From: an uncultured Eubacteriales bacterium
Lineage (GTDB): Bacteria; Bacillota; Clostridia; Peptostreptococcales; Anaerovoracaceae
NCBI GenBank assembly: GCA_902801255.1
Contig: CADCHO010000008.1
Coordinates: 17,515-81,514, forward strand
DNA length: 64,000 nucleotides
Direction of reading: 5' to 3'
The notes beneath the pieces were generated by a model. The model did not search any database. It was not told where the DNA came from and saw nothing but the letters and a program-made list of their open reading frames with translations. Made by a program: the position numbers and the translations under genes. How positions within the stretch are numbered: the first letter of the stretch is position 1; every line of letters begins with the position of its first letter. Below are positions 1 to 9,774 of this stretch, one piece after another.

Positions 1-2
1 TA

Positions 3-605
3 CTGGATGAAGGGATTCAATATAATGGAATCGCTACGGTTAGATTAAGGGAAATAAACTGGGCTTCAGTTGCTCCCCAAAAGGCAGTTGACTGGATGAC
101 AGGATTTGTCAAGGATGCGTGGTGGTCATCTTCCATAAGTAACTCGAGTCGGTGGCAATACTATAACCCCCGCAGCAAAGTAAAGAATCATTATTCGGCA
201 TGGCAGGATGCTGTCCCTGATATGGTAAATGGGATAGTTATGGCAAGAACAGTGGTAAACGTCACTGGATATGAATATTACCTTCTGAAACCAGCCGAAA
301 GACTCATACACAGACTGGATCCTTTTTTGAAGGAACGGGGAGAATATTTGCGCTTAATGTATGCCCTAAGGGCTTGCTGTGAAAACCCTGTTGAGGCTAG
401 ATTAACGAGATATTCGGATCATTATGTTCTAGGTCTTAGTGCAAGGCTTCCGGTTCAGGAGAAAAATCTGTTAGAAAGCTATTGCTGGCCTTTAAAGCAT
501 GTTACCGATAATTTGAATTGGCTTATGAATGAATACATATGGGATTATCTTAATCCCCTTGTCAATGCATTGGGGATACGGATAATGGAGGAGATCAATG
601 GATAA
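3..605 (+). CDS. Uncharacterised protein, 3' part only (cut by left edge)
   Basis: The frame is open from the first full codon at position 3, so the start lies outside the window; about 200 residues are visible. The segment is rich in Trp and Tyr, and I see no catalytic motif, signal peptide or membrane segment. It overlaps the start of the following large helicase gene by 8 bases, so the two are probably translated together and may act together. I do not recognise the family. By position it could be a partner subunit of a helicase-based defence system, but that rests on context only. Confidence 0.75.
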   Translation: MDEGIQYNGIATVRLREINWASVAPQKAVDWMTGFVKDAWWSSSISNSSRWQYYNPRSKVKNHYSAWQDAVPDMVNGIVMARTVVNVTGYEYYLLKPAERLIHRLDPFLKERGEYLRLMYALRACCENPVEARLTRYSDHYVLGLSARLPVQEKNLLESYCWPLKHVTDNLNWLMNEYIWDYLNPLVNALGIRIMEEING

Positions 606-3600
606 ATACGGTGTAAAAAGTACACACGAAGCAATCAAGACCAAACTGATGGACTATATCAGCACAGTGTATTTAGGAAAAAATGATGCGCTCCGTTCGG
701 CATGTCTAGATGAACTGGAAGAAGCAGGCGTGATTTACAATGAGCCTTATATCGAAGCCAATCATGCATACCTTCCCGAAGAGAATGGCTTTGAAAGGGC
801 AGACCTTCCAGAAGACGTCAAGAAGATACTTTATGGGATGTATAAGAGAGACCTGGGTGTACATAAAAACCCTTATGTACATCAAAGGGAATCAATAGAG
901 AATTATTACAAAGGAAAAGATCTGTTTATCTCGACTGGAACTGGCTCTGGAAAAACAGAATGCTTTATGTGGCCATTGGCGACGAAGCTTGCTATTGAAC
1001 AAATGCATTCTCCTGATACATGGAGAGTTCGTGGGGTCAGGGCAATAATGCTTTATCCTATGAATGCATTAGTTTCCGATCAAATGGGCAGACTTCGCAA
1101 AATGATTGGTAATGGCCAGAATGGGTTTCACGACCTTATGAATGAGCTTGCCAACGGGACAAGAGTTCCTCAATTCGGGATGTACACTGGTCGGACTCCA
1201 TATCCAGGGAAAAGAGATTTTCATGAGAATATCAACTACGCAAACACTATCAGGCAGGATATCTTAAGTCAAAATGAAGATGTAAAAAAAGCTCTTAAGG
1301 ATCTCGGGAAGTACCCGTCAAAGTATAACCTTGAGGCTTTCTGTGATCGTTTGGAAGAGGAATTCGGATCATTGACAGATTCTAGAGATGCGGAATTGAT
1401 CATGCGTCAGGAGATGCAGGAGTTGTGTCCGGACATTCTGATCACGAACTATTCAATGCTTGAGTACATGCTGATGCGTCCTATCGAAAAGCCTATTTGG
1501 GAGGCTACTCAGGAATGGCTTGAGAGTTCCCCGGAAAACAAGTTGTTGTTTGTGATTGATGAAGCACATATGTACAGAGGATCCTCGGGGGGAGAGGTTG
1601 CTCTTTTAATTCGGAGAGTTTTTCATAAACTTGGAATTGGCAGAGAACGTGTGCAGTTCATTCTCACGAGTGCAAGTATTTCTGGGGATGATGATGCAGT
1701 CTATAAATTTGCCTGTGACCTTAGCGCGCAGGATGAAGATAAGAATTCTTTTGTTATCATTCGCGGCGAAGAAGAGCCGATTGATCTAAATGGTCGTGAA
1801 ATTGATCCTTCCTTATTGCTGGATTATGATATTGACAGACTTCAGATGGACTGGGAAAAGAAGAAGAAAGCAATCAGAGATTTTGCTGAAAGACTTCAAT
1901 TTCCAGGTGATTGCGACTTTAATAGCGAGAAATCTATTGAGGCATGGCTATATGATTGTCTTTCCGAGCTGAATCCAATGCGGCGGATCATGAAGGAAAC
2001 AAGAGGTAATGCTACCAGCTTCGAAGAATTAGCGGAGAAGACATTCGTGGGAGCAGACCGGGAAGTTGCTCAGAAAGCTACCAGTGCTTTTCTGGCAATT
2101 GCTCCGCTTGCTAAAAATAAAGATGATAAGGTCTTGTATCCTGCCAGACTACATATGATGTTCCGAGGGTTGCAAGGAATTTTTGCCTGTTCAAATCCAG
2201 CTTGTTCCTGTAGAAACCATGATGGTACGATAGGTCTCGGCAGGGTTTATTTGAAAAAGCCTGGTACCAGGTGCAAGTGCGGAAGCATGATATATGAGCT
2301 CTATAATGAACGATCCTGTGGAGCTTTGTTCTTGAGAGGATTTATAGACACATCTGAAAGTGAGAGCCCTTTCATTTGGAACGAACTTGGTATACAGTTT
2401 ACAGATGATCTGAAAGAGATTTTACTTTATATCATTCCGAATGATGGAAGCTTTAAGCGGAAAAAAGATATAAAAGTTGGCTGGCTGAATACAGTTGCAG
2501 GAAGGATAGATTACTACAATGATCATACTGGCGAGGAAGGTTTTGTCCAAGTAGCATACAGTATCGCAGAGACGACAGGGAAACCAGATCTGTTGACTTT
2601 CAAATCCTGTCCAAAATGCGGTAAGAATCATTTTGTTGCGACAGATTTTGTAACAAAGGGAAATGAGCCTTTCTTCAACCTTGTATCAGAGCAGTTCTAT
2701 GTGCAGCCGCCGGTTCCAGAGTTTAGCGAATTGGTCAATCAGGGGAGAAAGGTACTTCTCTTTTCGGATAGCAGACAGAGAGCTGCGGTTTTGGCGAGAG
2801 ATCTGACAAAAGCAGCTGATGAAGATGCCATGAAGAAGGCTTTGACCGTTGCTGCAAAAGAACTTCAGGAGTGGGCAGCAGCACATGATGAAGAACCAAC
2901 ACTTAGTCTTTTGTATGTCTTTTTCCTTAAGGTTGCATATCAGCATAAGCTGCGTTTTTTCTATGGAAATAATGAGACTGATCTTCTAAATGATCTGAAG
3001 AAAATGGGGGAGCGTTATGAAAAGAAGGGAGATTCTCTGAAATATACGATTCTGGCAAGAAAGAAATTTTCGCACAAGCCTGAACAGTATAATGAGCATC
3101 TTCTTCGCCAATTATGTAGTAATTTCAGATCTTTGACAGATGCAGGACTGTGCTGGATCGAGCCATGTGATGATGAAGCAGATGATACATTCGATGAAAT
3201 AATAGAAGCGTTCGAGAATGCAGATATCGAAATGTCTCTGAATGAATTTAAGATATTCTTTGCCACATGGGCTATGGAGATCATGACTTCAGAATATGCA
3301 GTTGGTCACGATATTCCTGATTCTGTCCGTAGGAATCTTACTGCATACCACCAGAGAATGGGTGTGGAGGATGAGACTGCTCTTCCACCGAGGATCAAGG
3401 ATTTTCTTGTTGAGCATGGTTACAGTAAAGAGCAGATTAGTGTTATTACTGAGCAGCTAGCGCGTTTTCTTGCGAAAGGAACGGATAGTTCAAATTACTA
3501 TTTGAATCCAGAAATGATCTCTTTGCATTATGGAGCAGATCACGAGTGGTACAAGTGCCCTCGTTGTGGCGGTGTTTTTCCATTCACTATATGGGGTAAA

Positions 3601-5826
3601 TGTGCTCACTGTGGGAATGGAACTCCTAAACTGATGGAGGACGATGAATTCAAAGGTATTAATTTCTGGCGTGCACCGGTATTAAAAGCCGTTGAAGGCG
3701 ATCCTCAGGCGCTTATGACCCGAATCAATACAGAGGAGCATACTGCACAGCTTTCACATAAGGATCAGAGGAACAAAACATGGTCCACTACAGAGGATTA
3801 TGAATTCCGTTTCCAGAACGTTCATGTGGATAATGACCGACCGGTAGACATACTTAGCTGCACAACAACAATGGAAGTAGGAATCGATATTGGTTCCTTG
3901 ACGGCGGTGGGATTAAGGAATATTCCACCGATGAGAGAAAACTACCAGCAGAGAGCAGGACGTGCGGGCCGAAAAAGTGCTGCAATATCGACCATTGTTA
4001 CATTTGCTGATAACCGTCCGCATGACAGCTATTATTTTCACAACCCGAAAAAAATAATTTCCGGTGCGCCAAGAACGCCGTGGATAGATGTGAACAATCT
4101 AAAGCTGGTCTCAAGACATTTCAATGTCATACTGACAACTGAATTTTTTGATAGCATTGGTAGCGGAGCGGATCAGGAAGAAATCGAGGACTTTTTCAGA
4201 AGTTTGTATTATCGATTTGTTTCATTTGTCCAGGCTAAACAGGGATATGATTTTGACATGACCGCCTTGATACCTGGCAAGGTTTCATTCGACTTCAAAA
4301 AGTATAAGTTGAAATTCCTGGAGGAAATGGATGAACTGAAACACAAGGTTGAGGATTTCCCAGAAAATTATAAAGAAGATGATAATTCTTCCAAGACGGT
4401 TCTAGACACCTTACTTGAAGCGGGAATATTCCCGACATATTCATTCCCGAAAGATGTCGTAGGTTTTTATGTAGAGAACAAAGCTGGAAACAGGATCGAT
4501 CAAAAGCCTGACCGTTCCCTTGATATGGCCATCAGTGAATATGCACCTGGACGAATTATCGTTATCAACAAGGAAACATATAAATCTGGCGGTATTTACA
4601 GCTTTCATTCAAAGTTTAAGCCCGGTGAGCTGGAACACCCGGCGCGGCCATATTTTGATAGTAAAGATTACTATCGCCCTTTGTACTATTGTGATGAGTC
4701 TTCCTGTAACTGGATGGGATTGTCATATAAACAGATATGCCCATTCTGTGGCAAGGAAAGTATCAGAGAGAAACACCTTCTTAAGCCTTGGGGATTTGCA
4801 CCAATTGCAGGGAGAAAACAGAATCCAGCAGATGATGATGGGGAAATAACATACGCCGAGGAACCGAGCTATTCTATTACACCTGCAGAGGACGAAATGG
4901 TCAATGTGAGTGATTATAGAAATCTCAGATATTCAAAGAGGTCGGACGATCCGTTGATCATATTGAATAAAGGGCCTGTGGGAAAAGGCTTCTGTGTATG
5001 TAAGGATTGTGGCGCAGCAGTACCGGGTGATGATCCGGCTCCACTGGAAAAAATATGGAAACCATTCCGGCATCCGTATAAGGACTATGTCTGTCATCAT
5101 CCTTCATCCCAAATTGTTAATTCATATTTGGGAAACCAATTTAGGACGGATATGGTTGTGTATGAGATTACGCTTGATAATACCGAAATCAACACATGGG
5201 GACTGTGGATACAACGTGCTGGACAGACATTGGCTGAGGCAATGACATTAGCAGGAGGACGACTTCTGGACATTGAATTCAATGAAATAAAAAGTGGCTA
5301 TCGCCTTCGCTATTCCAGGGAAGAGAGAAAGACTTTTGTAGACGTTTTCCTATTTGACAGCCTTTCCAGTGGTGCGGGATATTGTTCTGCACTTGCAGAC
5401 AGAACCGAAGAACTGATGAAAGAAACAAAAATAGTGTTGGAGACCTGCTCTGCCGAGTGCGACAGTGCCTGCCATGAATGTATGATGCATTATTGGAACC
5501 AACGTGTCCATAGTAAGCTGGATCGGTTTGCCGCTTTAGAGCTGCTGAATTGGAGTAAGGACTCATCGCTACCGCCTTCTATTCCGTTTGATAAACAGAA
5601 AGAACTGTTGGCACCTTTGAATTCTCTTGGTTCTGAATATCAAATAGATTCTGATGGTGATAAAAGTTATATTCATTTCCGGGGAAATACAAAAGAGATA
5701 GTCGTTTATCCGTCAATGTGGAGCGAACATAACAGAAGGATTCCTAAAGGGGTAGTGTCTGTGCCTGATAAATTGTTGAAGTATGCGCTTCCAAAAGCAG
5801 ATTCAGTTATTAGAGAGCAAATTTGA
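598..5826 (+). CDS. Large DEAD/DEAH helicase with DUF1998-type C-terminus (DruE-like)
   Basis: A 1742-residue superfamily 2 helicase. Visible motifs are a Q-like HQRESI (about 95-100), Walker A GTGSGKTE (about 114-121), DEAH in VIDEAHMYRG (about 320), TSAS, and in the second RecA domain MEVGIDIG followed by QQRAGRAGR (about 1117-1125). Several Cys pairs look like zinc ribbons (about 535-570, 670, 985-1005, 1370-1390, 1465). The C-terminus has SSGAGYC and a CxxxCxxxCxxC cluster (about 1617-1628), typical of DUF1998 helicases. Size and architecture best match DruE of Druantia; MrfA/YprA is much shorter, and DISARM splits helicase and DUF1998 over DrmA and DrmB. A role in defence is inference. 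Local G+C looks low: line 2401-2460 has 21 G/C of 60, against 36 of 60 at 12361-12420. Confidence 0.85.
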   Translation: MDKYGVKSTHEAIKTKLMDYISTVYLGKNDALRSACLDELEEAGVIYNEPYIEANHAYLPEENGFERADLPEDVKKILYGMYKRDLGVHKNPYVHQRESIENYYKGKDLFISTGTGSGKTECFMWPLATKLAIEQMHSPDTWRVRGVRAIMLYPMNALVSDQMGRLRKMIGNGQNGFHDLMNELANGTRVPQFGMYTGRTPYPGKRDFHENINYANTIRQDILSQNEDVKKALKDLGKYPSKYNLEAFCDRLEEEFGSLTDSRDAELIMRQEMQELCPDILITNYSMLEYMLMRPIEKPIWEATQEWLESSPENKLLFVIDEAHMYRGSSGGEVALLIRRVFHKLGIGRERVQFILTSASISGDDDAVYKFACDLSAQDEDKNSFVIIRGEEEPIDLNGREIDPSLLLDYDIDRLQMDWEKKKKAIRDFAERLQFPGDCDFNSEKSIEAWLYDCLSELNPMRRIMKETRGNATSFEELAEKTFVGADREVAQKATSAFLAIAPLAKNKDDKVLYPARLHMMFRGLQGIFACSNPACSCRNHDGTIGLGRVYLKKPGTRCKCGSMIYELYNERSCGALFLRGFIDTSESESPFIWNELGIQFTDDLKEILLYIIPNDGSFKRKKDIKVGWLNTVAGRIDYYNDHTGEEGFVQVAYSIAETTGKPDLLTFKSCPKCGKNHFVATDFVTKGNEPFFNLVSEQFYVQPPVPEFSELVNQGRKVLLFSDSRQRAAVLARDLTKAADEDAMKKALTVAAKELQEWAAAHDEEPTLSLLYVFFLKVAYQHKLRFFYGNNETDLLNDLKKMGERYEKKGDSLKYTILARKKFSHKPEQYNEHLLRQLCSNFRSLTDAGLCWIEPCDDEADDTFDEIIEAFENADIEMSLNEFKIFFATWAMEIMTSEYAVGHDIPDSVRRNLTAYHQRMGVEDETALPPRIKDFLVEHGYSKEQISVITEQLARFLAKGTDSSNYYLNPEMISLHYGADHEWYKCPRCGGVFPFTIWGKCAHCGNGTPKLMEDDEFKGINFWRAPVLKAVEGDPQALMTRINTEEHTAQLSHKDQRNKTWSTTEDYEFRFQNVHVDNDRPVDILSCTTTMEVGIDIGSLTAVGLRNIPPMRENYQQRAGRAGRKSAAISTIVTFADNRPHDSYYFHNPKKIISGAPRTPWIDVNNLKLVSRHFNVILTTEFFDSIGSGADQEEIEDFFRSLYYRFVSFVQAKQGYDFDMTALIPGKVSFDFKKYKLKFLEEMDELKHKVEDFPENYKEDDNSSKTVLDTLLEAGIFPTYSFPKDVVGFYVENKAGNRIDQKPDRSLDMAISEYAPGRIIVINKETYKSGGIYSFHSKFKPGELEHPARPYFDSKDYYRPLYYCDESSCNWMGLSYKQICPFCGKESIREKHLLKPWGFAPIAGRKQNPADDDGEITYAEEPSYSITPAEDEMVNVSDYRNLRYSKRSDDPLIILNKGPVGKGFCVCKDCGAAVPGDDPAPLEKIWKPFRHPYKDYVCHHPSSQIVNSYLGNQFRTDMVVYEITLDNTEINTWGLWIQRAGQTLAEAMTLAGGRLLDIEFNEIKSGYRLRYSREERKTFVDVFLFDSLSSGAGYCSALADRTEELMKETKIVLETCSAECDSACHECMMHYWNQRVHSKLDRFAALELLNWSKDSSLPPSIPFDKQKELLAPLNSLGSEYQIDSDGDKSYIHFRGNTKEIVVYPSMWSEHNRRIPKGVVSVPDKLLKYALPKADSVIREQI

Positions 5827-6014
5827 TACAGGCGAAGAATGATGACTGGAATACATTTTTTACTATTGTTATGATGACTGGTCACAAACAATTTATGAAG
5901 TTGCATAACTGGATGCGAGCGGCAGGGTGATGATCAGTGAATTCGATGCGGGAAAGGGTTAGCATAAAGAGCAATGTATCTGGCTGCTGATCGATGAGGG
6001 ACAGTAATCTGACA

Positions 6015-6551
6015 ATGAGTGATAAAAATACCAGCAAATTCATAAGCCTCATACTTCGACATCATCCTGAAGCCATTGGAATCACGCTCGATAAGCATGG
6101 CTGGGCTGTTGTCGATGATCTGATCGAAGGTGTTAATAAGACGCATCCTCTGGACATGGAGTCTCTTGAGAGGATCGTTACTCAGGATGAAAAGCAGCGT
6201 TACTCCTTCAATGAGGACAAGACTCTCATCAGAGCCAACCAAGGGCATTCGATCCCGGTCGATGTAGAACTGCCTGAAGTGATACCTCCGGCGGTTCTTT
6301 ATCATGGGACGGGAATAAAGTATAAGAAATCCATAGATGAAGAGGGACTCATTCCGAAGTCCAGGCTGTATGTACATCTCTCAGGAGATGCAGAGACAGC
6401 CTTGAAAGTAGGGCAGAGACACGGCAAGCCGGTGATCTATACTGTTGATACAGCAGCAATGCATGCAAACGGTTACAAATTCTATCGCTCTGTGAACGGA
6501 GTGTGGCTGACTAAGAAAGTCCCTGCAAAGTATTTGTCTGTAATCAAATGA
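6015..6551 (+). CDS. kptA: RNA 2'-phosphotransferase, Tpt1/KptA family
   Basis: Transfers the 2'-phosphate of an RNA splice or repair junction to NAD+, giving ADP-ribose 1'',2''-cyclic phosphate and nicotinamide (family knowledge). The 178-residue protein shows [13 protein letters not shown] with catalytic Arg15-His16, then YHGTG, HLSGD and GVWLTKKVP in the C-terminal ADP-ribosyltransferase fold. I start at the ATG at 6015, where the usual N-terminus begins; an in-frame ATG at 5994 would add seven residues. The 170 bases upstream hold no convincing gene. The natural substrate in bacteria is uncertain. ThpR and macrodomain genes, which would act on its product, lie 24 kb downstream. Confidence 0.92.
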   Translation: MSDKNTSKFISLILRHHPEAIGITLDKHGWAVVDDLIEGVNKTHPLDMESLERIVTQDEKQRYSFNEDKTLIRANQGHSIPVDVELPEVIPPAVLYHGTGIKYKKSIDEEGLIPKSRLYVHLSGDAETALKVGQRHGKPVIYTVDTAAMHANGYKFYRSVNGVWLTKKVPAKYLSVIK

Positions 6552-6563
6552 GGAGAATGCGTT

Positions 6564-7400
6564 ATGACGATTCCTGAAATAAAGCTTATGAATGGCCTCA
6601 AACTGTCTGGCATAGGATTCGGCACATATAAGGCGGGAGAAAAGAGCTTTGAGGCCGTGTGCGCGGCGCTTGATGCCGGCTACAGGCTCATAGACACCGC
6701 TTCTGTATACGGCAATGAAAGAGAAGTGGGAGAAGCCGCAGCTTCATGCAATGTTCCCCGCGAAGAGCTGATCATCACTACAAAGGCGTGGAGGACCCAG
6801 CTCGGATATGATAATGTGCTCCGGGCGTATGAGCAGTCTCTGAAGAAGCTGAAAATGGACTACGCTGACATCTACCTGCTTCACTGGCCTGCGAGAGATT
6901 ATAAGGTCGACAGAGACAGCTGGCGGGCGATGGAACGCCTGTACGACGAAGGCCTTGTAAAGGCAATCGGTGTCAGCAACTACCTTACGCACCATCTCGA
7001 AAACCTGCTCGCGGTATGCAATGTAGCGCCTATGCTGGACCAGATAGAGTTCCACCCGGGATACACTCAATGGGACACAGTGTCATTTGCGCAATCTCAT
7101 GAGATATGCGTTGAGGCATGGAGCCCGTTTGCCAGGGGCAGGCTCAATGAAGATGCGCTGCTTGTATCGCTGGCAGAAAAGTACAAAGTTTCAGTACAGA
7201 CGATCTGTCTCAGCTTTGCGTGTCAGTGCGGGGTGATACCTCTGCCGAAATCCACTGACCCGGGCAGGATAAAGCAGAATCTTGCGTTGGTCACGCTGGT
7301 TGAGGATGACATCAAGAAGATACTGGCAATGCCTCAGACCGGCTGGTCAGGGCATGATCCGGATGTTGCACCCGAAAAAGACGTGCAGGTACCGGACTGA
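6564..7400 (+). CDS. Aldo/keto reductase
   Basis: NAD(P)H-dependent cytosolic reductase of aldehydes and ketones; the substrate is unknown. The 278 residues form a complete AKR barrel with catalytic tetrad Asp44, Tyr49, Lys74 (TTKAW) and His107 (LLHWPA), and an IPLPKS cofactor-binding loop near the C-terminus. An AGGAG site lies just upstream of the ATG. It follows kptA by 12 bases and precedes the carbonic anhydrase gene, so it probably sits in the same transcript. It is one of three AKRs in the window and resembles the 2,5-diketo-gluconate reductase type. Confidence 0.92.
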   Translation: MTIPEIKLMNGLKLSGIGFGTYKAGEKSFEAVCAALDAGYRLIDTASVYGNEREVGEAAASCNVPREELIITTKAWRTQLGYDNVLRAYEQSLKKLKMDYADIYLLHWPARDYKVDRDSWRAMERLYDEGLVKAIGVSNYLTHHLENLLAVCNVAPMLDQIEFHPGYTQWDTVSFAQSHEICVEAWSPFARGRLNEDALLVSLAEKYKVSVQTICLSFACQCGVIPLPKSTDPGRIKQNLALVTLVEDDIKKILAMPQTGWSGHDPDVAPEKDVQVPD

Positions 7401-7433
7401 TCGGACCGGAAAGAGGCAAGACATATAAGATAG

Positions 7434-8003
7434 GTGAAGCAGATGATAGATGCAAAACAAGCTAAACAGAGGCTTATAGAAGGCAATCAGAAATACATGG
7501 GCGCTCTTACACCGCATGGGGACATCTCGACAGAGATCCGCAAGGATACGGCTCAGAACGGGCAGCATCCTTATGCGATAGTCATTACATGCTCGGATTC
7601 GCGCGTCATACCGGAGAGCATATTCTCCGCAGGCATAGGCGAGCTGTTCGTGGTAAGAGTAGCCGGCAATGTCATAGATGATCACCAGCTCGGAAGCATC
7701 GAGTACGCGGCAGACCATCTTGGCACCAAGCTCATACTGGTGCTCGGCCATACCAGGTGCGGAGCGGTCGACTCAGCAATAAAAGGCCATGCCGGCGGGT
7801 TCATCGACTCGATCATAAAGGATATTGAGCTTGCAATAGGCGACGAGAAGGATCCATACAAGGCGAGCTGCCTCAACGTGAAGCACGGGGTGGAAGTCAT
7901 AAGGCATGAGCTGGAGATCCATCCGGTGCACGATCCTGAGGGCCTGGTGGTCGCCGGAGCTATCTATAACATAGAAGACGGAAGCGTGGAATTCCTCGAC
8001 TGA
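7434..8003 (+). CDS. Beta-class carbonic anhydrase
   Basis: Interconverts CO2 and bicarbonate in the cytoplasm. The 189-residue protein carries the beta-class signatures CSDSR (Cys53, Asp55, Arg57) and GHTRCGA (His106, Cys109), giving a Cys-His-Cys zinc site with the Asp-Arg dyad. Length is usual for the family. The gene ends four bases before the next start codon, which suggests co-transcription with the metallo-hydrolase. The first codons allow a start at 7434 or three codons later; I kept the first. Confidence 0.93.
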   Translation: MKQMIDAKQAKQRLIEGNQKYMGALTPHGDISTEIRKDTAQNGQHPYAIVITCSDSRVIPESIFSAGIGELFVVRVAGNVIDDHQLGSIEYAADHLGTKLILVLGHTRCGAVDSAIKGHAGGFIDSIIKDIELAIGDEKDPYKASCLNVKHGVEVIRHELEIHPVHDPEGLVVAGAIYNIEDGSVEFLD

Positions 8004-8007
8004 TTTT

Positions 8008-8823
8008 ATGAAAGTTACTGTTCTTGTAGATAACAATGACGGGGCAGGCCTCAAGGGTGAATGGGGTCTCTCGTTCTATATAGAATACGCGGATAAGACC
8101 GTGCTGCTCGATGCGGGTCTCTCACCGCTGTTTGCAGTAAACGCGGAGAAGCTGGGGATCGATCTCAACAAGGTCGATCTTGCCGTTCTTTCGCATGCTC
8201 ATGACGACCACGCGAACGGGCTGGACAGGTTCTTTGAGCTGAACGATCACGCGAAACTGTATGTAGCACAGGGCTGCGAAGAGAACTGCTACGACAGACA
8301 CGGCATACGCTTCAAATACGCAGGTGTTCCGCGCGGCATAATGACCCGTCATGCAGACCGGATCGTAAAGGCCGGTCCCGACATGATGATATCGGATGGA
8401 ATAAGACTGCTTGGTCACAGTACTCAGGGACTTGAGAAGCTGGGCAGGATGGAGAAGATGTATCTTAAGCAGGGATTCATGCGGTACATTCCGGATGACT
8501 TCAGGCATGAGCACAGCCTGGTATTTGAGATGGGCGATGGAGTCGTCGTCTTCAACAGCTGCTCACATGCCAGCGCGGATAATATAATAAACGAAGTGAT
8601 AAAGGCATATCCCGGCAAAAGGATCAACGCCATGATCGGGGGCTTCCATCTGTTCAACAAGAGCGATGATTATGTAAGGGCGTTTGCCCGCAGAGTGGGA
8701 GATACAGGCGTCGAGGCTGTGTACACAGGTCACTGCACGGGACAGAAGGCCTGGGACATTATGCACGACGAGCTGGGAGATAAGGTGCATGCACTGCAGA
8801 CCGGTCTGGTATTCGAGCTTTGA
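8008..8823 (+). CDS. MBL-fold metallo-hydrolase
   Basis: A 271-residue metallo-beta-lactamase-fold hydrolase. The HAHDDHANG motif (His63, His65, Asp67, His68) supplies the dinuclear metal ligands. Further ligands are probably in the HEHSLVFE and NSCSHAS segments, with GGFHLF near the C-terminus. This layout matches the branch annotated as 7,8-dihydropterin-6-yl-methyl-4-(beta-D-ribofuranosyl)aminobenzene 5'-phosphate synthase-like, though that name says little about the true substrate. It lies between the carbonic anhydrase and a radical SAM gene on the same strand. Confidence 0.9.
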   Translation: MKVTVLVDNNDGAGLKGEWGLSFYIEYADKTVLLDAGLSPLFAVNAEKLGIDLNKVDLAVLSHAHDDHANGLDRFFELNDHAKLYVAQGCEENCYDRHGIRFKYAGVPRGIMTRHADRIVKAGPDMMISDGIRLLGHSTQGLEKLGRMEKMYLKQGFMRYIPDDFRHEHSLVFEMGDGVVVFNSCSHASADNIINEVIKAYPGKRINAMIGGFHLFNKSDDYVRAFARRVGDTGVEAVYTGHCTGQKAWDIMHDELGDKVHALQTGLVFEL

Positions 8824-8870
8824 CACTGGCTGCGAAGCTTTTGACATAAACAACTGGAGAAAAAGTATAG

Positions 8871-9761
8871 ATGAAATATACAGGAACCACATTCAGGCCT
8901 CCGTTCGAGGCAAATTCACTGCTCCTGCAGGTAACGACAGGCTGCTCACATAACAGGTGCTCATTCTGCACCATGTACAGGGACGTTCCGTTCAGCGTTG
9001 AGTCCATGGAGCAGATAGAGAAGGATCTGGCCGAAGCGAGAGCCTTTGCGTCAGGCGCAAGGAGAGTGTTCCTCGAGAGCGGCGATCCGTTTGCGCTCAG
9101 CGCAGCTAAGCTGGAGGAGATAGCTCTGAAGATACACGAATATCTGCCGGACGTGCAGACTATTGCCATGTATGCGTCGATCAACAACATACGCGGCAAG
9201 ACAGACGAGGAGCTCATACGTTTGAGAGAGCTCGGTATCAACGAGCTGAATACTGGTATCGAGAGCGGACTCGACGAGGCTCTCGAGCTCATGAACAAAG
9301 GGTATGACAGCAAGGAAGCTTTGTATGAGCTGGGCAGACTGAGAGCTGCCGGCATGGACTACGGAGCCAATGTCATATTCGGAGGTGCGGGACCGGGCAG
9401 GCTGAGAGACAACGCAGCGGCTACTGCGGAGATCCTCAACAGGACCACGCCGTATCTCATCTTCACAGGCACTATACATGCGGACCCGGGATGTCCGCTT
9501 TACGATGACATACAGGCGGGCAGGTTCATCGAGCCGACCATCGGTGAGCATATCGACGAGGAGGAACTCTTCCTTCAGATGCTCGAATTGGATAACTGCC
9601 TGTACTTTGGGCTGCATCCGTCAAATGTGGTAAGGATGCAGGGTTGGCTTCCGAGAGATAAGGACGCCATGCTGTATGAGGTGAGACAGACAAGGACACG
9701 CCTTGCAAGGCGCCTCGATGAGAGACCGGTAAGGTATGGAGAAGGCGCAATTTTGCTATAA
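8871..9761 (+). CDS. Radical SAM protein
   Basis: A 296-residue radical S-adenosylmethionine protein. The N-terminal TTGCSHNRCSFC segment gives Cys25, Cys30 and Cys33 (CX4CX2C), close to the cluster motif of the Elp3/coproporphyrinogen-like branch. FGGAGPG and the barrel strands follow. No B12 or TRAM domain is visible, so this is a short, free-standing member whose substrate I cannot name. The end overlaps the upstream region of the next gene, whose ribosome site lies at the stop codon. Confidence 0.85.
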   Translation: MKYTGTTFRPPFEANSLLLQVTTGCSHNRCSFCTMYRDVPFSVESMEQIEKDLAEARAFASGARRVFLESGDPFALSAAKLEEIALKIHEYLPDVQTIAMYASINNIRGKTDEELIRLRELGINELNTGIESGLDEALELMNKGYDSKEALYELGRLRAAGMDYGANVIFGGAGPGRLRDNAAATAEILNRTTPYLIFTGTIHADPGCPLYDDIQAGRFIEPTIGEHIDEEELFLQMLELDNCLYFGLHPSNVVRMQGWLPRDKDAMLYEVRQTRTRLARRLDERPVRYGEGAILL

Positions 9762-9774
9762 AGGAGATAACACT

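Noticed and set aside
5827-5993. Remnant gene before kptA (repeat ATGATGACTGG at 5839 and 5871)
   Set aside because: Frames are short and do not match a family; the two 11-base copies alone do not define an element.
6744-7070. Long reverse-strand frame within the aldo/keto reductase
   Set aside because: No ribosome site or family features; a shadow of the real gene, as are most reverse frames here.
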